Positions 50,956-63,657 of a stretch of DNA of 64,000 nt are shown here, one piece after another. This stretch comes from Utricularia gibba (Eukaryota > Streptophyta > Magnoliopsida > Lamiales > Lentibulariaceae). The DNA lies in the NCBI GenBank assembly GCA_002189035.1, contig NEEC01000127.1:1-64000 (forward strand), in the 5' to 3' direction. The notes beneath the pieces are model-generated. The model saw nothing but the letters and a program-made list of their open reading frames with translations, searched no databases and was not told where the DNA came from. Numbering within the stretch: position 1 is the stretch's first letter; the number at the start of each line of letters is the position of its first letter. The translations under genes were made by a program, and so were the position numbers.

Positions 50956-53017
50956 AAGTGGCCACCACGTTCGCGACGATGCGACTTGAACACCAAATCG
51001 ACACGATTGTGATTTTCGGCTTGCAAAACATCTGCGTTTTTTGGGTGATGTGAAATATGGGTTTTCGAGGCGATCTTTGCACATGCTTAGGGTGTGTCCC
51101 TACCCGAAGCCTCATGGTTTCCTCGCACACCGTCGGCATCTCGTCGATATCCTGAAGACCGTGATGAGTCACGCTGCGCCCGCATACCGTTTCGAAGCTC
51201 GTTCCGAGCCGGTCATCTTCCGTGTTGAATGCTTCTTCGTCCGAGAATGCATCAGAGCTCGAATTATCGCCTTATATTAGCCTTCAGATGTGCCACAAAG
51301 TGGCCACCACGTTCGCGACGATGCGACTTGGAACACCAAAATCGACGTGATTGTAATTTTCGGCTTGCAAAACATCTGCGTTTTTTCGGTGATGTGAAAT
51401 ATGGGTTTTCGAGGCGATCTTTGCACATGCTTAGGGTGTGTCCCTACCGAAGCCTCATGGTTTCCTCGCACACCGTTCGGCATCTCGTCGATATCCTGAA
51501 GACCGTGATGAGTCACGCTGCGCCCGGAATACCGTTTCGAAGCTCGTTCCGAGCCGGTCATCTTCCGTGTTGAAAGCTTCTTCGTCCGAGATGCATCAGA
51601 GCTCGAATTATCGCCTTATATTAGCCTTCAGATGTGCCACAAAGTGGCCACCACGTTCGCGACGATGCGACTTGGAACACAGAATCGACGCGATTGTATT
51701 TTCGGCTTGCAAAACATCTGCGTTTTTTTGGGTGATGTGAAATATGGTTTTCGAGGCGATCTTTGCACATGCTTAGGGTGTGTCCCTACCGAAGCCTCAT
51801 GGTTTCCTCGCACACCGTTCGGCATCTCGTCGATATCCTGAAGACCGTGATGAGTCACGCTGCGCCCGGATACCGTTTCGAAGCTCGTTCCGAGCCGGTC
51901 ATCTTCCGTGTTGAAAGCTTCTTCGTCCGGATGCATCAGAGCTCGAATTATCGCCTTCTATTAGCCTTCAGATGCGCCACAAAGTGGCCACCACGTTCGC
52001 GACGATGCGACTTGTAACACCAGAATCGACGCGATTGTGATTTTCGGCTTGCAAAACATCTGCGTTTTTTGGGTGATGTGAAATATGGGTTTTCGAGGCG
52101 ATCTTGCACATGCTTAGGGTGTTTCCTACCCGAAGCCTCATGGTTTCCTCGCACACCGTTCGGCATCTCGTCGATATCCTGAAGACCGTGATGAGTCACG
52201 CTGCGCCCGGAATACCGTTTCGAAGCTCGTTCCGAGCCGGTCATCTTCCGTGTTGAATGCTTCTTCGTCCGAGGATGCATCAGAGCTCGAATTATCGCCT
52301 TATATTAGCCTTCAGATGTGCCACAAAGTGGCCACCACGTTCGCGACGATGCGACTTGGAACACCAAAATCGACGCGATTGTAATTTTCGGCTTGCAAAA
52401 CATCTGCGTTTTTTGGGTGATGTGAAATATGGGTTTTCGAGGCGATCTTTGCACATGCTTAGGGTGTGTCCCTACCCGAAGCCTCATGGTTTCCTCGCAC
52501 ACCGGCATCTCGTCGATATCCTGAAGACCGTGATGAGTCACGCTGCGCCCGGAATACCGTTTCGAAGCTCGTTCCGAGCCAGTCATCTTCCGTGTTGAAT
52601 GCTTCTTCGTCCGAGGATGCATAAGAGCTCGAATTATCGCCTTATATTAGCCTTCAGATGTGCCACAAAGTGGCCACCACGTTCGCGACGATGCGACTTG
52701 GAACACCAAAATCGACGTGATTGTAATTTTCGGCTTGCAAAACATCTGCGTTTTTTCGGGTGATGTGAAATATGGGTTTTCGAGGCGATCTTTGCACATG
52801 CTTAGGGTGTGTCCCTACTCGAAGCCTCATGGTTTCCTCGCACACCGTTCGGCATCTCGTCGATATCCTGAAGACCGTGATGAGTCACGCTGCGCCCGGC
52901 ATACCGTTTCGAAGCTCGCGTTCCGAGCCGGTCATCTTCCGTGTTGAAAGCTTCTTCGTCCGAGGATGCATCAGAGCTCGAATTATCGCCTTCTATTAGC
53001 CTTTCAGATGCGCCACA
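50956..53017. repeat. Mosaic transition from block B to block C
   Basis: Unit starts are 50956, 51298, 51642, 51982, 52326 and 52668. Units 50956 and 51982 carry A/C-type GCGCCAC, and the latter also GTAACACCAGAATCG, which is otherwise typical of block C. Units 51298, 51642, 52326 and 52668 carry GTGCCAC and GGAACAC of block B. Unlike the single-step change at 17,733, this border alternates subfamilies over about 2 kb. Exchange between neighbouring subfamilies, not one crossover, would produce that (inference). Confidence 0.7.
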
Positions 53018-55413
53018 AAGTGGCCACCACGTTCGCGACGATGCGACTTGGAACACCAAATCGACGCGATTGCGATTTTCGGCTTGCAAAACATCTGCGT
53101 TTTTTGGGTGATGTGAAATATGGGTTTTCGAGGCGATCTTTGCACATGCTTAGGGTGTGTCCCTACCGAAGCCTCATGGTTTCCTCGCACACCGTTCGGC
53201 ATCTCGTCGATATCCTGAAGACCGTGATGAGTCACGCTGCGCCCGGAATACCGTTTCGAAGCTCGTTCCGAGCCGGTCATCTTCCGTGTTGAAAGCTTCT
53301 TCGTCCGAGGATGCATCAGAGCTCGAATTATCGCCTTCTATTAGCCTTCAGATGCGCCACAAAGTGGCCACCACGTTCGCGACGATGCGACTTGAACACA
53401 GAATCGACGCGATTGTGATTTTCGGCTTGCAAAACATCTGCGTTTTTTTCGGGTGATGTGAAATATGGGTTTTCGAGGCGATCTTTGCACATGCTTAGGG
53501 TGTGTCCCTACCGAAGCCTCATGGTTTCCTCGCACACCGTTCGGCATCTCGTCGATATCCTGAAGACCGTGATGAGTCACGCTGCGCCCGGCATACCGTT
53601 TCGAAGCTCGTTCCGAGCCGGTCATCTTCCGTGTTTAAAGCTTCTTCGTCCGAGGATGCATCAGAGCTCGAATTATCGCCTTCTATTAGCCTTCAGATGC
53701 GCCACAAAGTGGCCACCACGTTCGCGACGATGCGACTTGAACACCAGAATCGACGCGATTGATTTTCGGCTTGCAAAACATCTGCGTTTTTGGTGATGTG
53801 AAATATGGGTTTTCGAGGCGATCTTGCACATGCTTAGGGTGTGTTTCTACCCGAAGCCTCATGGTTTCCTCGCACACCGTTCGGCATCTCGTCGATATCC
53901 TGAAGACCGTGATGAGTCACGCTGCGCCCGGAATACCGTTTCGAAGCTCGTTCCGAGCCGGTCATCTTCCGTGTTGAAGCTTCTTCGTCCGAGGATGCAT
54001 CAGAGCTCGAATTATCGCCTTCTATTAGCCTTCAGATGCGCCACAAAGTGGCCACCACGTTCGCGACGATGCGACTTGAACACCAGAATCGACGCGATTG
54101 TGATTTTCGGCTTGCAAAACATCTGCGTTTTTTTCGGGTGATGTGAAATATGGGTTTTCGAGGCGATCTTTGCACATGCTTAGGGTGTGTCCTACCGAAG
54201 CCTCATGGTTTCCTCGCACACCGTTCGGCATCTCGTCGATATCCTGAAGACCCGTGATGAGTCACGCTGCGCCCGGCATACCGTTTCGAAGCTCGTTCCG
54301 AGCCGGTCATCTTCCGTGTTGAAAGCTTCTTCGTCCGAGGATGCATCAGAGCTCGAATTATCGCCTTCTATTAGCCTTCAGATGCGCCACAAAGTGGCCA
54401 CCACGTTCGCGACGATGCGACTTGAACACAAGAATCGACGCGATTGTGATTTTCGGCTTGCAAAACATCTGCGTTTTTTGGGTGATGTGAAATATGGGTT
54501 TTCGAGGCGATCTTTGCACATGCTTAGGGTGTGTCCTACCGAAGCCTCATGGTTTCCTCGCACACCGTTCGGCATCTCGTCGATATCCTGAAGACCGTGA
54601 TGAGTCACGCTGCGCCCGGCATACCGTTTCGAAGCTCGTTCCGAGCCGGTCATCTTCCGTGTTTAAAGCTTCTTCGTCCGAGGATGCATCAGAGCTCGAA
54701 TTATCGCCTTCTATTAGCCTTCAGATGCGCCACAAAGTGGCCACCACGTTCGCGACGATGCGACTTGAACACCAGAATCGACGCGATTGTGATTTTCGGC
54801 TTGCAAAACATCTGCGTTTTTTCGGGTGATGTGAAATATGGGTTTTCGAGGCGATCTTTGCACATGCTTAGGGTGTGTCCTACGAAGCCTCATGGTTTCC
54901 TCGCACACCGTTCGGCATCTCGTCGATATCCTGAAGACCGTGATGAGTCACGCTGCGCCCGGAATACCGTTTCGAAGCTCGTTCCGAGCCGGTCATCTTC
55001 CGTGTTTAAAGCTTCTTCGTCCGAGGATGCATCAGAGCTCGAATTATCGCCTTCTATTAGCCTTCAGATGCGCCACAAAGTGGCCACCACGTTCGCGACG
55101 ATGCGACTTGGAACACAATCGACGCGATTGTGATTTTCGGCTTGCAAAACATCTGCGTTTTTTCGGGTGATGTGAAATATGGGTTTTCGAGGCGATCTTT
55201 GCACATGCTTAGGGTGTGTCCCTACCCGAAGCCTCATGGTTTGTCGTTCGCATCTCGTCGATATCCTGAAGACCGTGATGAGTCACGCTGCGCCCGGGCA
55301 TACCGTTTCGAAGCTCGTTCCGAGCCGGTCATCTTCCGTGTTGAAAGCTTCTTCGTCCGAGGATGCATCAGAGCTCGAATTATCGCCTTCTATTAGCCTT
55401 CAGATGTGCCACA

Positions 55414-58400
55414 AAGTGGCCACCACGTTCGACGATGCGACTTGAACACCAGAATCGACGCGATTGTGATTTTCGGCTTGCAAAACATCTGCGTTTTTTT
55501 CGGGTGATGTGAAATATGGGTTTTCGAGGCGATCTTTGCACATGCTTAGGTGTGTCCTACGAAGCCTCATGGTTTCCTCGCACACCGTTCGGCATCTCGT
55601 CGATATCCTGAAGACCGTGATGAGTCACGCTGCGCCCGGCATACCGTTTCGAAGCTCGTTCCGAGCCGGTCATCTTCCGTGTTTAAAGCTTCTTCGTCCG
55701 AGGATGCATCAGAGCTCGAATTATCGCCTTCTATTAGCCTTCAGATGCGCCACAAAGTGGCCACCACGTTCGCGACGATGCGACTTGAACACCAAAATCG
55801 ACGCGATTGATTTTCGGCTTGCAAAACATCTGCGTTTTTTCGGGTGATGTGAAATATGGGTTTTCGAGGCGATCTTTGCACATGCTTAGGGTGTGTCCTA
55901 CGTGAAGCCTCATGGTTTCCTCGCACACCGTTCGGCATCTCGTCGATATCCTGAAGACCGTGATGAGTCACGCTGCGCCCGGCATACCGTTTCGAAGCTC
56001 GTTCCGAGCCGGTCATCTTCCGTGTTTAAAGCTTCTTCGTCCGAGGATGCATCAGAGCTCGAATTATCGCCTTCTATTAGCCTTCAGATGCGCCACAAAG
56101 TGGCCACCACGTTCGCGACGATGCGACTTGAACACCAGAATCGACGCGATTGTGATTTTCGGCTTGCAAAACATCTGCGTTTTTTTCGGGTGATGTGAAA
56201 TATGGGTTTTCGAGGCGATCTTTGCACATGCTTAGGGTGTGTCCTACCGAAGCCTCATGGTTTCCTCGCACACCGTTCGGCATCTCGTCGATATCCTGAA
56301 GACCGTGATGAGTCACGCTGCGCCCGGAATACCGTTTCGAAGCTCGTTCCGAGCCGGTCATCTTCCGTGTTAAAGCTTCTTCGTCCGAGGATGCATCAGA
56401 GCTCGAATTATCGCCTTCTATTAGCCTTCAGATGCGCCACAAAGTGGCCACCACGTTCGCGACGATGCGACTTGTAACACCAGAATCGACGCGATTGTGA
56501 TTTTCGGCTTGCAAAACATCTGCGTTTTTTTGGGTGATGTGAAATATGGGTTTTCGAGGCGATCTTTTGCACATGCTTAGGGTGTGTTCTACCCGAAGCC
56601 TCATGGTTTCCTCGCACACCGTTCGGCATCTCGTCGATATCCTGAAGACCGTGATGAGTCACGCTGCGCCCGGAATACCGTTTCGAAGCTCGTTCCGAGC
56701 CGGTCATCTTCCGTGTTGAAAGCTTCTTCGTCCGAGGATGCATCAGAGCTCGAATTATCGCCTTCTATTAGCCTTCAGATGCGCCACAAAGTGGCCACCA
56801 CGTTCGCGACGATGCGACTTGAACACCAGAATCGACGCGATTGTGATTTTCGGCTTGCAAAACATCTGCGTTTTTTCGGGTGATGTGAAATATGGGTTTT
56901 CGAGGCGATCTTTGCACATGCTTAGGGTGTGTCCCTACGTGAAGCCTCATGGTTTCCTCGCACACCGTTCGGCATCTCGTCGATATCCTGAAGACCGTGA
57001 TGAGTCACGCTGCGCCCGGAATACCGTTTCGAAGCTCGTTCCGAGCCGGTCATCTTCCGTGTTGAAAGCTTCTTCGTCCGAGGATGCATCAGAGCTCGAA
57101 TTATCGCCTTCTATTAGCCTTCAGATGCGCCACAAAGTGGCCACCACGTTCGCGACGATGCGACTTGAACACAGAATCGACGCGATTGTGATTTTCGGCT
57201 TGCAAAACATCTGCGTTTTTTCGGGTGATGTGAAATATGGGTTTTCGAGGCGATCTTTGCACATGCTTAGGGTGTGTCACTACCGAAGCCTCATGGTTTC
57301 CTCGCACACCGTTCGGCATCTCGTCGATATCCTGAAGACCGTGATGAGTCACGCTGCGGCATACCGTTTCGAAGCTCGTTCCGAGCCGGTCATCTTCCGT
57401 GTTTAAAGCTTCTTCGTCCGAGGATGCATCAGAGCTCGAATTATCGCCTTCTATTAGCCTTCAGATGCGCCACAAAGTGGCCACCACGTTCGCGACGATG
57501 CGACTTGTAACACCAGAATCGACGCGATTGTGATTTTCGGCTTGCAAAACATCTGCGTTTTTTGGGTGATGTGAAATATGGGTTTTCGAGGCGATCTTTG
57601 CACATGCTTAGGGTGTGTCCTACGTGAAGCCTCATGGTTTCCTCGCACACCGTTCGGCATCTCGTCGATATCCTGAAGACCGTGATGAGTCACGCTGCGC
57701 CCGGCATACCGTTTCGAAGCTCGTTCCGAGCCGGTCATCTTCCGTGTTTAAAGCTTCTTCGTCCGAGGATGCATCAGAGCTCGAATTATCGCCTTCTATT
57801 AGCCTTCAGATGCGCCACAAAGTGGCCACCACGTTCGCGACGATGCGACTTGTAACACCAGAATCGACGCGATTGTGATTTTCGGCTTGCAAAACATCTG
57901 CGTTTTTTTGGGTGATGTGAAATATGGGTTTTCGAGGCGATCTTTGCACATGCTTAGGGTGTGTCTACCCGAAGCCTCATGGTTTCTCGCACACCGTTCG
58001 GCATCTCGTCGATATCCTGAAGACCGTGATGAGTCACGCTGCGCCCGGAATACCGTTTCGAAGCTCGTTCCGAGCCGGTCATCTTCCGTGTTGAAAGCTT
58101 CTTCGTCCGAGGATGCATCAGAGCTCGAATTATCGCCTTCTATTAGCCTTCAGATGCGCCACAAAGTGGCCACCACGTTCGCGACGATGCGACTTGTAAC
58201 ACCAGAATCGACGCGATTGTGATTTTCGGCTTGCAAAACATCTGCGTTTTTTTCGGGTGATGTGAATATGGGTTTTCGAGGCGATCTTTGCACATGCTTA
58301 GGGTGTGTCCCTACGAAGCCTCATGGTTTCCTCGCACACCGTTCGGCATCTCGTCGATATCCTGAAGACCGTGATGAGTCACGCTGCGCCCGGAATACCG

Positions 58401-61400
58401 TTTCGAAGCTCGTTCCGAGCCGGTCATCTTCCGTGTTTGAAAGCTTCTTCGTCCCGAGGATGCATCAGAGCTCGAATTATCGCCTTCTATTAGCCTTCAG
58501 ATGCGCCACAAAGTGGCCACCACGTTCGACGATGCGACTTGAACACCAGAATCGACGCGATTGTGATTTTCGGCTTGCAAAACATCTGCGTTTTTTCGGG
58601 TGATGTGAAATATGGGTTTTCGAGGCGATCTTTGCACATGCTTAGGGTGTGTCACTACGTGAAGCCTCATGGTTTCCTCGCACACCGTTCGGCATCTCGT
58701 CGATATCCTGAAGACCGTGATGAGTCACGCTGCGCCCGGCATACCGTTTCGAAGCTCGTTCCGAGCCGGTCATCTTCCGTGTTTAAAGCTTCTTCGTCCG
58801 AGGATGCATCAGAGCTCGAATTATCGCCTTCTATTAGCCTTCAGATGCGCCACAAAGTGGCCACCACGTTCGCGACGATGCGACTTGAACACCAGAATCG
58901 ACGCGATTGTGATTTTCGGCTTGCAAAACATCTGCGTTTTTTGGGTGATGTGAAATATGGGTTTTCGAGGCGATCTTTGCACATGCTTAGGGTGTGTCCT
59001 ACCGAAGCCTCATGGTTTCCTCGCACACCGTTCGGCATCTCGTCGATATCCTGAAGACCGTGATGAGTCACGCTGCGCCCGGCATACCGTTTCGAAGCTC
59101 GTTCCGAGCCGGTCATCTTCCGTGTTGAAAGCTTCTTCGTCCGAGGATGCATCAGAGCTCGAATTATCGCCTTCTATTAGCCTTCAGATGCGCCACAAAG
59201 TGGCCACCACGTTCGCGACGATGCGACTGTAACACCAGAATCGACGATTGTGATTTTCGGCTTGCAAAACATCTGCGTTTTTTCGGGTGATGTGAAATAT
59301 GGGTTTTCGAGGCGATCTTTGCACATGCTTAGGGTGTGTCACTACGTGAAGCCTCATGGTTTCCTCGCACACCGTTCGGCATCTCGTCGATATCCTGAAG
59401 ACCGTGATGAGTCACGCTGCGCCCGGAATACCGTTTCGAAGCTCGTTCCGAGCCGGTCATCTTCCGTGTTTAAAGCTTCTTCGTCCGAGGATGCATCAGA
59501 GCTCGAATTATCGCCTTCTATTAGCCTTCAGATGCGCCACAAAGTGGCCACCACGTTCGCGACGATGCGACTTGAACACGAATCGACGCGATTGATTTTC
59601 GGCTTGCAAAACATCTGCGTTTTTTGGGTGATGTGAAATATGGGTTTTCGAGGCGATCTTGCACATGCTTAGGGTGTGTCCTACCCGAAGCCTCATGGTT
59701 TCCTCGCACACCGTTCGGCATCTCGTCGATATCCAAGACCGTGATGAGTCACGCTGCGCCCGGAATACCGTTTCGAAGCTCGTTCCGAGCCGGTCATCTT
59801 CCGTGTTGAAAGCTTCTTCGTCCGAGGATGCATCAGAGCTCGAATTATCGCCTTCTATTAGCCTTCAGATGCGCCACAAAGTGGCCACCACGTTCGCGAC
59901 GATGCGACTTGAACACCAGAATCGACGCGATTGTGATTTTCGGCTTGCAAAACATCTGCGTTTTTTCGGGTGATGTGAAATATGGGTTTTCGAGGCGATC
60001 TTTGCACATGCTTAGGGTGTGTCCTACGTGAAGCCTCATGGTTTCCTCGCACACCGTTCGGCATCTCGTCGATATCCTGAAGACCGTGATGAGTCACGCT
60101 GCGCCCGGCATACCGTTTCGAAGCTCGTTCCGAGCCGGTCATCTTCCGTGTTTAAAGCTTCTTCGTCCGAGGATGCATCAGAGCTCGAATTATCGCCTTC
60201 TATTAGCCTTCAGATGCGCCACAAAGTGGCCACCACGTTCGCGACGATGCGACTTGAACACCAGAATCGACGCGATTGTGATTTTCGGCTTGCAAAACAT
60301 CTGCGTTTTTTTCGGGTGATGTGAAATATGGGTTTTCGAGGCGATCTTTGCACATGCTTAGGGTGTGTCCTACCGAAGCCTCATGGTTTCCTCGCACACC
60401 GTTCGGCATCTCGTCGATATCCTGAAGACCGTGATGAGTCACGCTGCGCCCGGAATACCGTTTCGAAGCTCGTTCCGAGCCGGTCATCTTCCGTGTTGAA
60501 AGCTTCTTCGTCCGAGGATGCATCAGAGCTCGAATTATCGCCTTCTATTAGCCTTCAGATGCGCCACAAAGTGGCCACCACGTTCGCGACGATGCGACTT
60601 GAACACCAGAATCGACGCGATTGTGATTTTCGGCTTGCAAAACATCTGCGTTTTTTCGGGTGATGTGAAATATGGGTTTTCGAGGCGATCTTTGCACATG
60701 CTTAGGGTGTGTCACTACGTGAAGCCTCATGGTTTCCTCGCACACCGTTCGGCATCTCGTCGATATCCTGAAGACCGTGATGAGTCACGCTGCGCCCGGA
60801 ATACCGTTTCGAAGCTCGTTCCGAGCCGGTCATCTTCCGTGTTTAAAGCTTCTTCGTCCGAGGATGCATCAGAGCTCGAATTATCGCCTTCTATTAGCCT
60901 TCAGATGCGCCACAAAGTGGCCACCACGTTCGCGACGATGCGACTTGGAACACCAAAATCGACGCGATTGATTTTCGGCTTGCAAAACATCTGCGTTTTT
61001 TCGGGTGATGTGAAATATGGGTTTTCGAGGCGATCTTTGCACATGCTTAGGGTGTGTCCTACCGAAGCCTCATGGTTTCCTCGCACACCGTTCGGCATCT
61101 CGTCGATATCCTGAAGACCGTGATGAGTCACGCTGCGCCCGGCATACCGTTTCGAAGCTCGTTCCGAGCCGGTCATCTTCCGTGTTGAAAGCTTCTTCGT
61201 CCGAGGATGCATCAGAGCTCGAATTATCGCCTTCTATTAGCCTTCAGATGCGCCACAAAGTGGCCACCACGTTCGCGACGATGCGACTTGAACACCAGAA
61301 TCGACGCGATTGTGATTTTCGGCTTGCAAAACATCTGCGTTTTTTCGGGTGATGTGAAATATGGGTTTTCGAGGCGATCTTTGCACATGCTTAGGGTGTG

Positions 61401-63657
61401 CTACCCGAAGCCTCATGGTTTCCTCGCACACCGTTCGGCATCTCGTCGATATCCTGAAGACCGTGATGAGTCACGCTGCGCCCGGAATACCGTTTCGAAG
61501 CTCGTTCCGAGCCGGTCATCTTCCGTGTTTGAAAGCTTCTTCGTCCGAGGATGCATCAGAGCTCGAATTATCGCCTTCTATTAGCCTTCAGATGCGCCAC
61601 AAAGTGGCCACCACGTTCGACGATGCGACTTGAACACAGAATCGACGCGATTGTGATTTTCGGCTTGCAAAACATCTGCGTTTTTTCGGGTGATGTGAAA
61701 TATGGGTTTTCGAGGCGATCTTTGCACATGCTTAGGGTGTGTCACTACGTGAAGCCTCATGGTTTCCTCGCACACCGTTCGGCATCTCGTCGATATCCTG
61801 AAGACCGTGATGAGTCACGCTGCGCCCGGCATACCGTTTCGAAGCTCGTTCCGAGCCGGTCATCTTCCGTGTTAAAGCTTCTTCGTCCGAGGATGCATCA
61901 GAGCTCGAATTATCGCCTTCTATTAGCCTTCAGATGCGCCACAAAGTGGCCACCACGTTCGCGACGATGCGACTTGTAACACCAGAATCGACGCGATTGT
62001 GATTTTCGGCTTGCAAAACATCTGCGTTTTTCGGGTGATGTGAAATATGGGTTTTCGAGGCGATCTTTGCACATGCTTAGGGTGTGTCCTACCGAAGCCT
62101 CATGGTTTCCTCGCACACCGTTCGGCATCTCGTCGATATCCTGAAGACCGTGATGAGTCACGCTGCGCCCGGCATACCGTTTCGAAGCTCGTTCCGAGCC
62201 GGTCATCTTCCGTGTTTAAAGCTTCTTCGTCCGAGGATGCATCAGAGCTCGAATTATCGCCTTCTATTAGCCTTCAGATGCGCCACAAAGTGGCCACCAC
62301 GTTCGCGACGATGCGACTTGGAACACAGAATCGACGCGATTGATTTTCGGCTTGCAAAACATCTGCGTTTTTTTTGGGTGATGTGAAATATGGGTTTTCG
62401 AGGCGATCTTGCACATGCTTAGGGTGTGTTTCTACCCGAAGCCTCATGGTTTCCTCGCACACCGTTCGGCATCTCGTCGATATCCTGAAGACCGTGATGA
62501 GTCACGCTGCGCCCGGAATACCGTTTCGAAGCTCGTTCCGAGCCGGTCATCTTCCGTGTTGAAAGCTTCTTCGTCCGAGGATGCATCAGAGCTCGAATTA
62601 TCGCCTTCTATTAGCCTTCAGATGCGCCACAAAGTGGCCACCACGTTCGCGACGATGCGACTTGAACACCAGAATCGACGCGATTGTGATTTTCGGCTTG
62701 CAAAACATCTGCGTTTTTTCGGGTGATGTGAAATATGGGTTTTCGAGGCGATCTTTGCACATGCTTAGGTGTGTCACTACCGAAGCCTCATGGTTTCCTC
62801 GCACACCGTTCGGCATCTCGTCGATATCCTGAAGACCGTGATGAGTCACGCTGCGCCCGGCATACCGTTTCGAAGCTCGTTCCGAGCCGGTCATCTTCCG
62901 TGTTTAAAGCTTCTTCGTCCGAGGATGCATCAGAGCTCGAATTATCGCCTTCTATTAGCCTTCAGATGCGCCACAAAGTGGCCACCACGTTCGCGACGAT
63001 GCGACTTGAACACAGAATCGACGCGATTGTGATTTTCGGCTTGCAAAACATCTGCGGGGTGATGTGAAATATGGGTTTTCGAGGCGATCTTTGCACATGC
63101 TTAGGGTGTGTCCTACCGAAGCCTCATGGTTTCCTCGCACACCGTTCGGCATCTCGTCGATATCCTGAAGACCGTGATGAGTCACGCTGCGCCCGGCATA
63201 CCGTTTCGAGCTCGTTCCGAGCCGGTCATCTTCCGTGTTTTAAAGCTTCTTCGTCCGAGGATGCATCAGAGCTCGAATTATCGCCTTCTATTAGCCTTCA
63301 GATGCCACAAAGTGGCCACCACGTTCGCGACGATGCGACTTGTAACACCAGAATCGACGCGATTGTGATTTTCGGCTTGCAAAACATCTGCGTTTTTTCG
63401 GGTGATGTGAAATATGGGTTTTCGAGGCGATCTTTGCACATGCTTAGGGTGTGTCACTACCGAAGCCTCATGGTTTCCTCGCACACCGTTCGGCATCTCG
63501 TCGATATCCTGAAGACCGTGATGAGTCACGCTGCTGCGCCCGGAATACCGTTTTCGAAGCTCGTTCCGAGCCGGTCATCTTCCGTTTAAAGCTTCTTCGT
63601 CCGAGGATGCATCAGAGCTCGAATTATCGCCTTCTATTAGCCTTCAGATGCGCCACA
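55414..63657. repeat. Possible 8-9-unit (about 2.75-3.1 kb) higher-order repeat
   Basis: A two-base CG deletion in the usual ACGTTCGCGACG (giving ACGTTCGACG) recurs in units 55414, 58511 and 61602, spaced 3,097 and 3,091 bp (nine units). These three also share GGCATACC. Units 59542 and 62288 (2,746 bp, eight units) share the loss of GT in GATTGTGATT, the loss of C after the T tract, GATCTTGCAC instead of GATCTTTGCAC, and CTACCCGA. The following units 59879/62632, 60569/63310 and 60915/63658 match at several further markers. A nine-unit block with one unit lost in the later copy would fit both spacings. Other markers do not follow the period, so this is tentative. Confidence 0.45.
62976..63309 (+). 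repeat. Unit lacking the T tract (334 bp)
   Basis: Near 63,054 the sequence reads CTGCGGGGTGATGTG, so the whole T tract and the following C are absent, and the GTTTTAAAGC form follows. It is the only otherwise intact unit in which the tract is gone, and it sits in the clean block C. Confidence 0.85.

Larger units (their letters stand above)
17734..53017. repeat. Array block B: GTGCCAC / GGAACACC / GTAATT subfamily
   Basis: Unit starts up to the first large disruption: 18063, 18408, 18754, 19100, 19443, 19788, 20134, 20474, 20814, 21159, 21505, 21850, 22194, 22538, 22878, 23225, 23569, 23914, 24259, 24604, 24947, 25284, 25628, 25973, 26315, 26661, 27005, 27346, 27691, 28035, 28379, 28720, 29065, 29405, 29749, 30092, 30435, 30781, 31124, 31468, 31807, 32151, 32497, 32842, 33186, 33535, 33931, 34283, 34627, 34972, 35317, 35648. 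Later clear starts: 36216, 36539, 36882, 37234, 37921, 38264, 38606, 38949, 39294, 39625, 40060, 40400, 40736, 41444, 41779, 42122, 42514, 42840. Diagnostic forms are GATGTGCCAC, GACTTGGAACACC and CGACGTGATTGTAATT; the first and third differ from block A by C-to-T or G-to-A changes. Units 24604, 26661 and 42514 keep the A-type GCGCCAC. The downstream end is a gradual mosaic, not a clean break. Confidence 0.8.
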
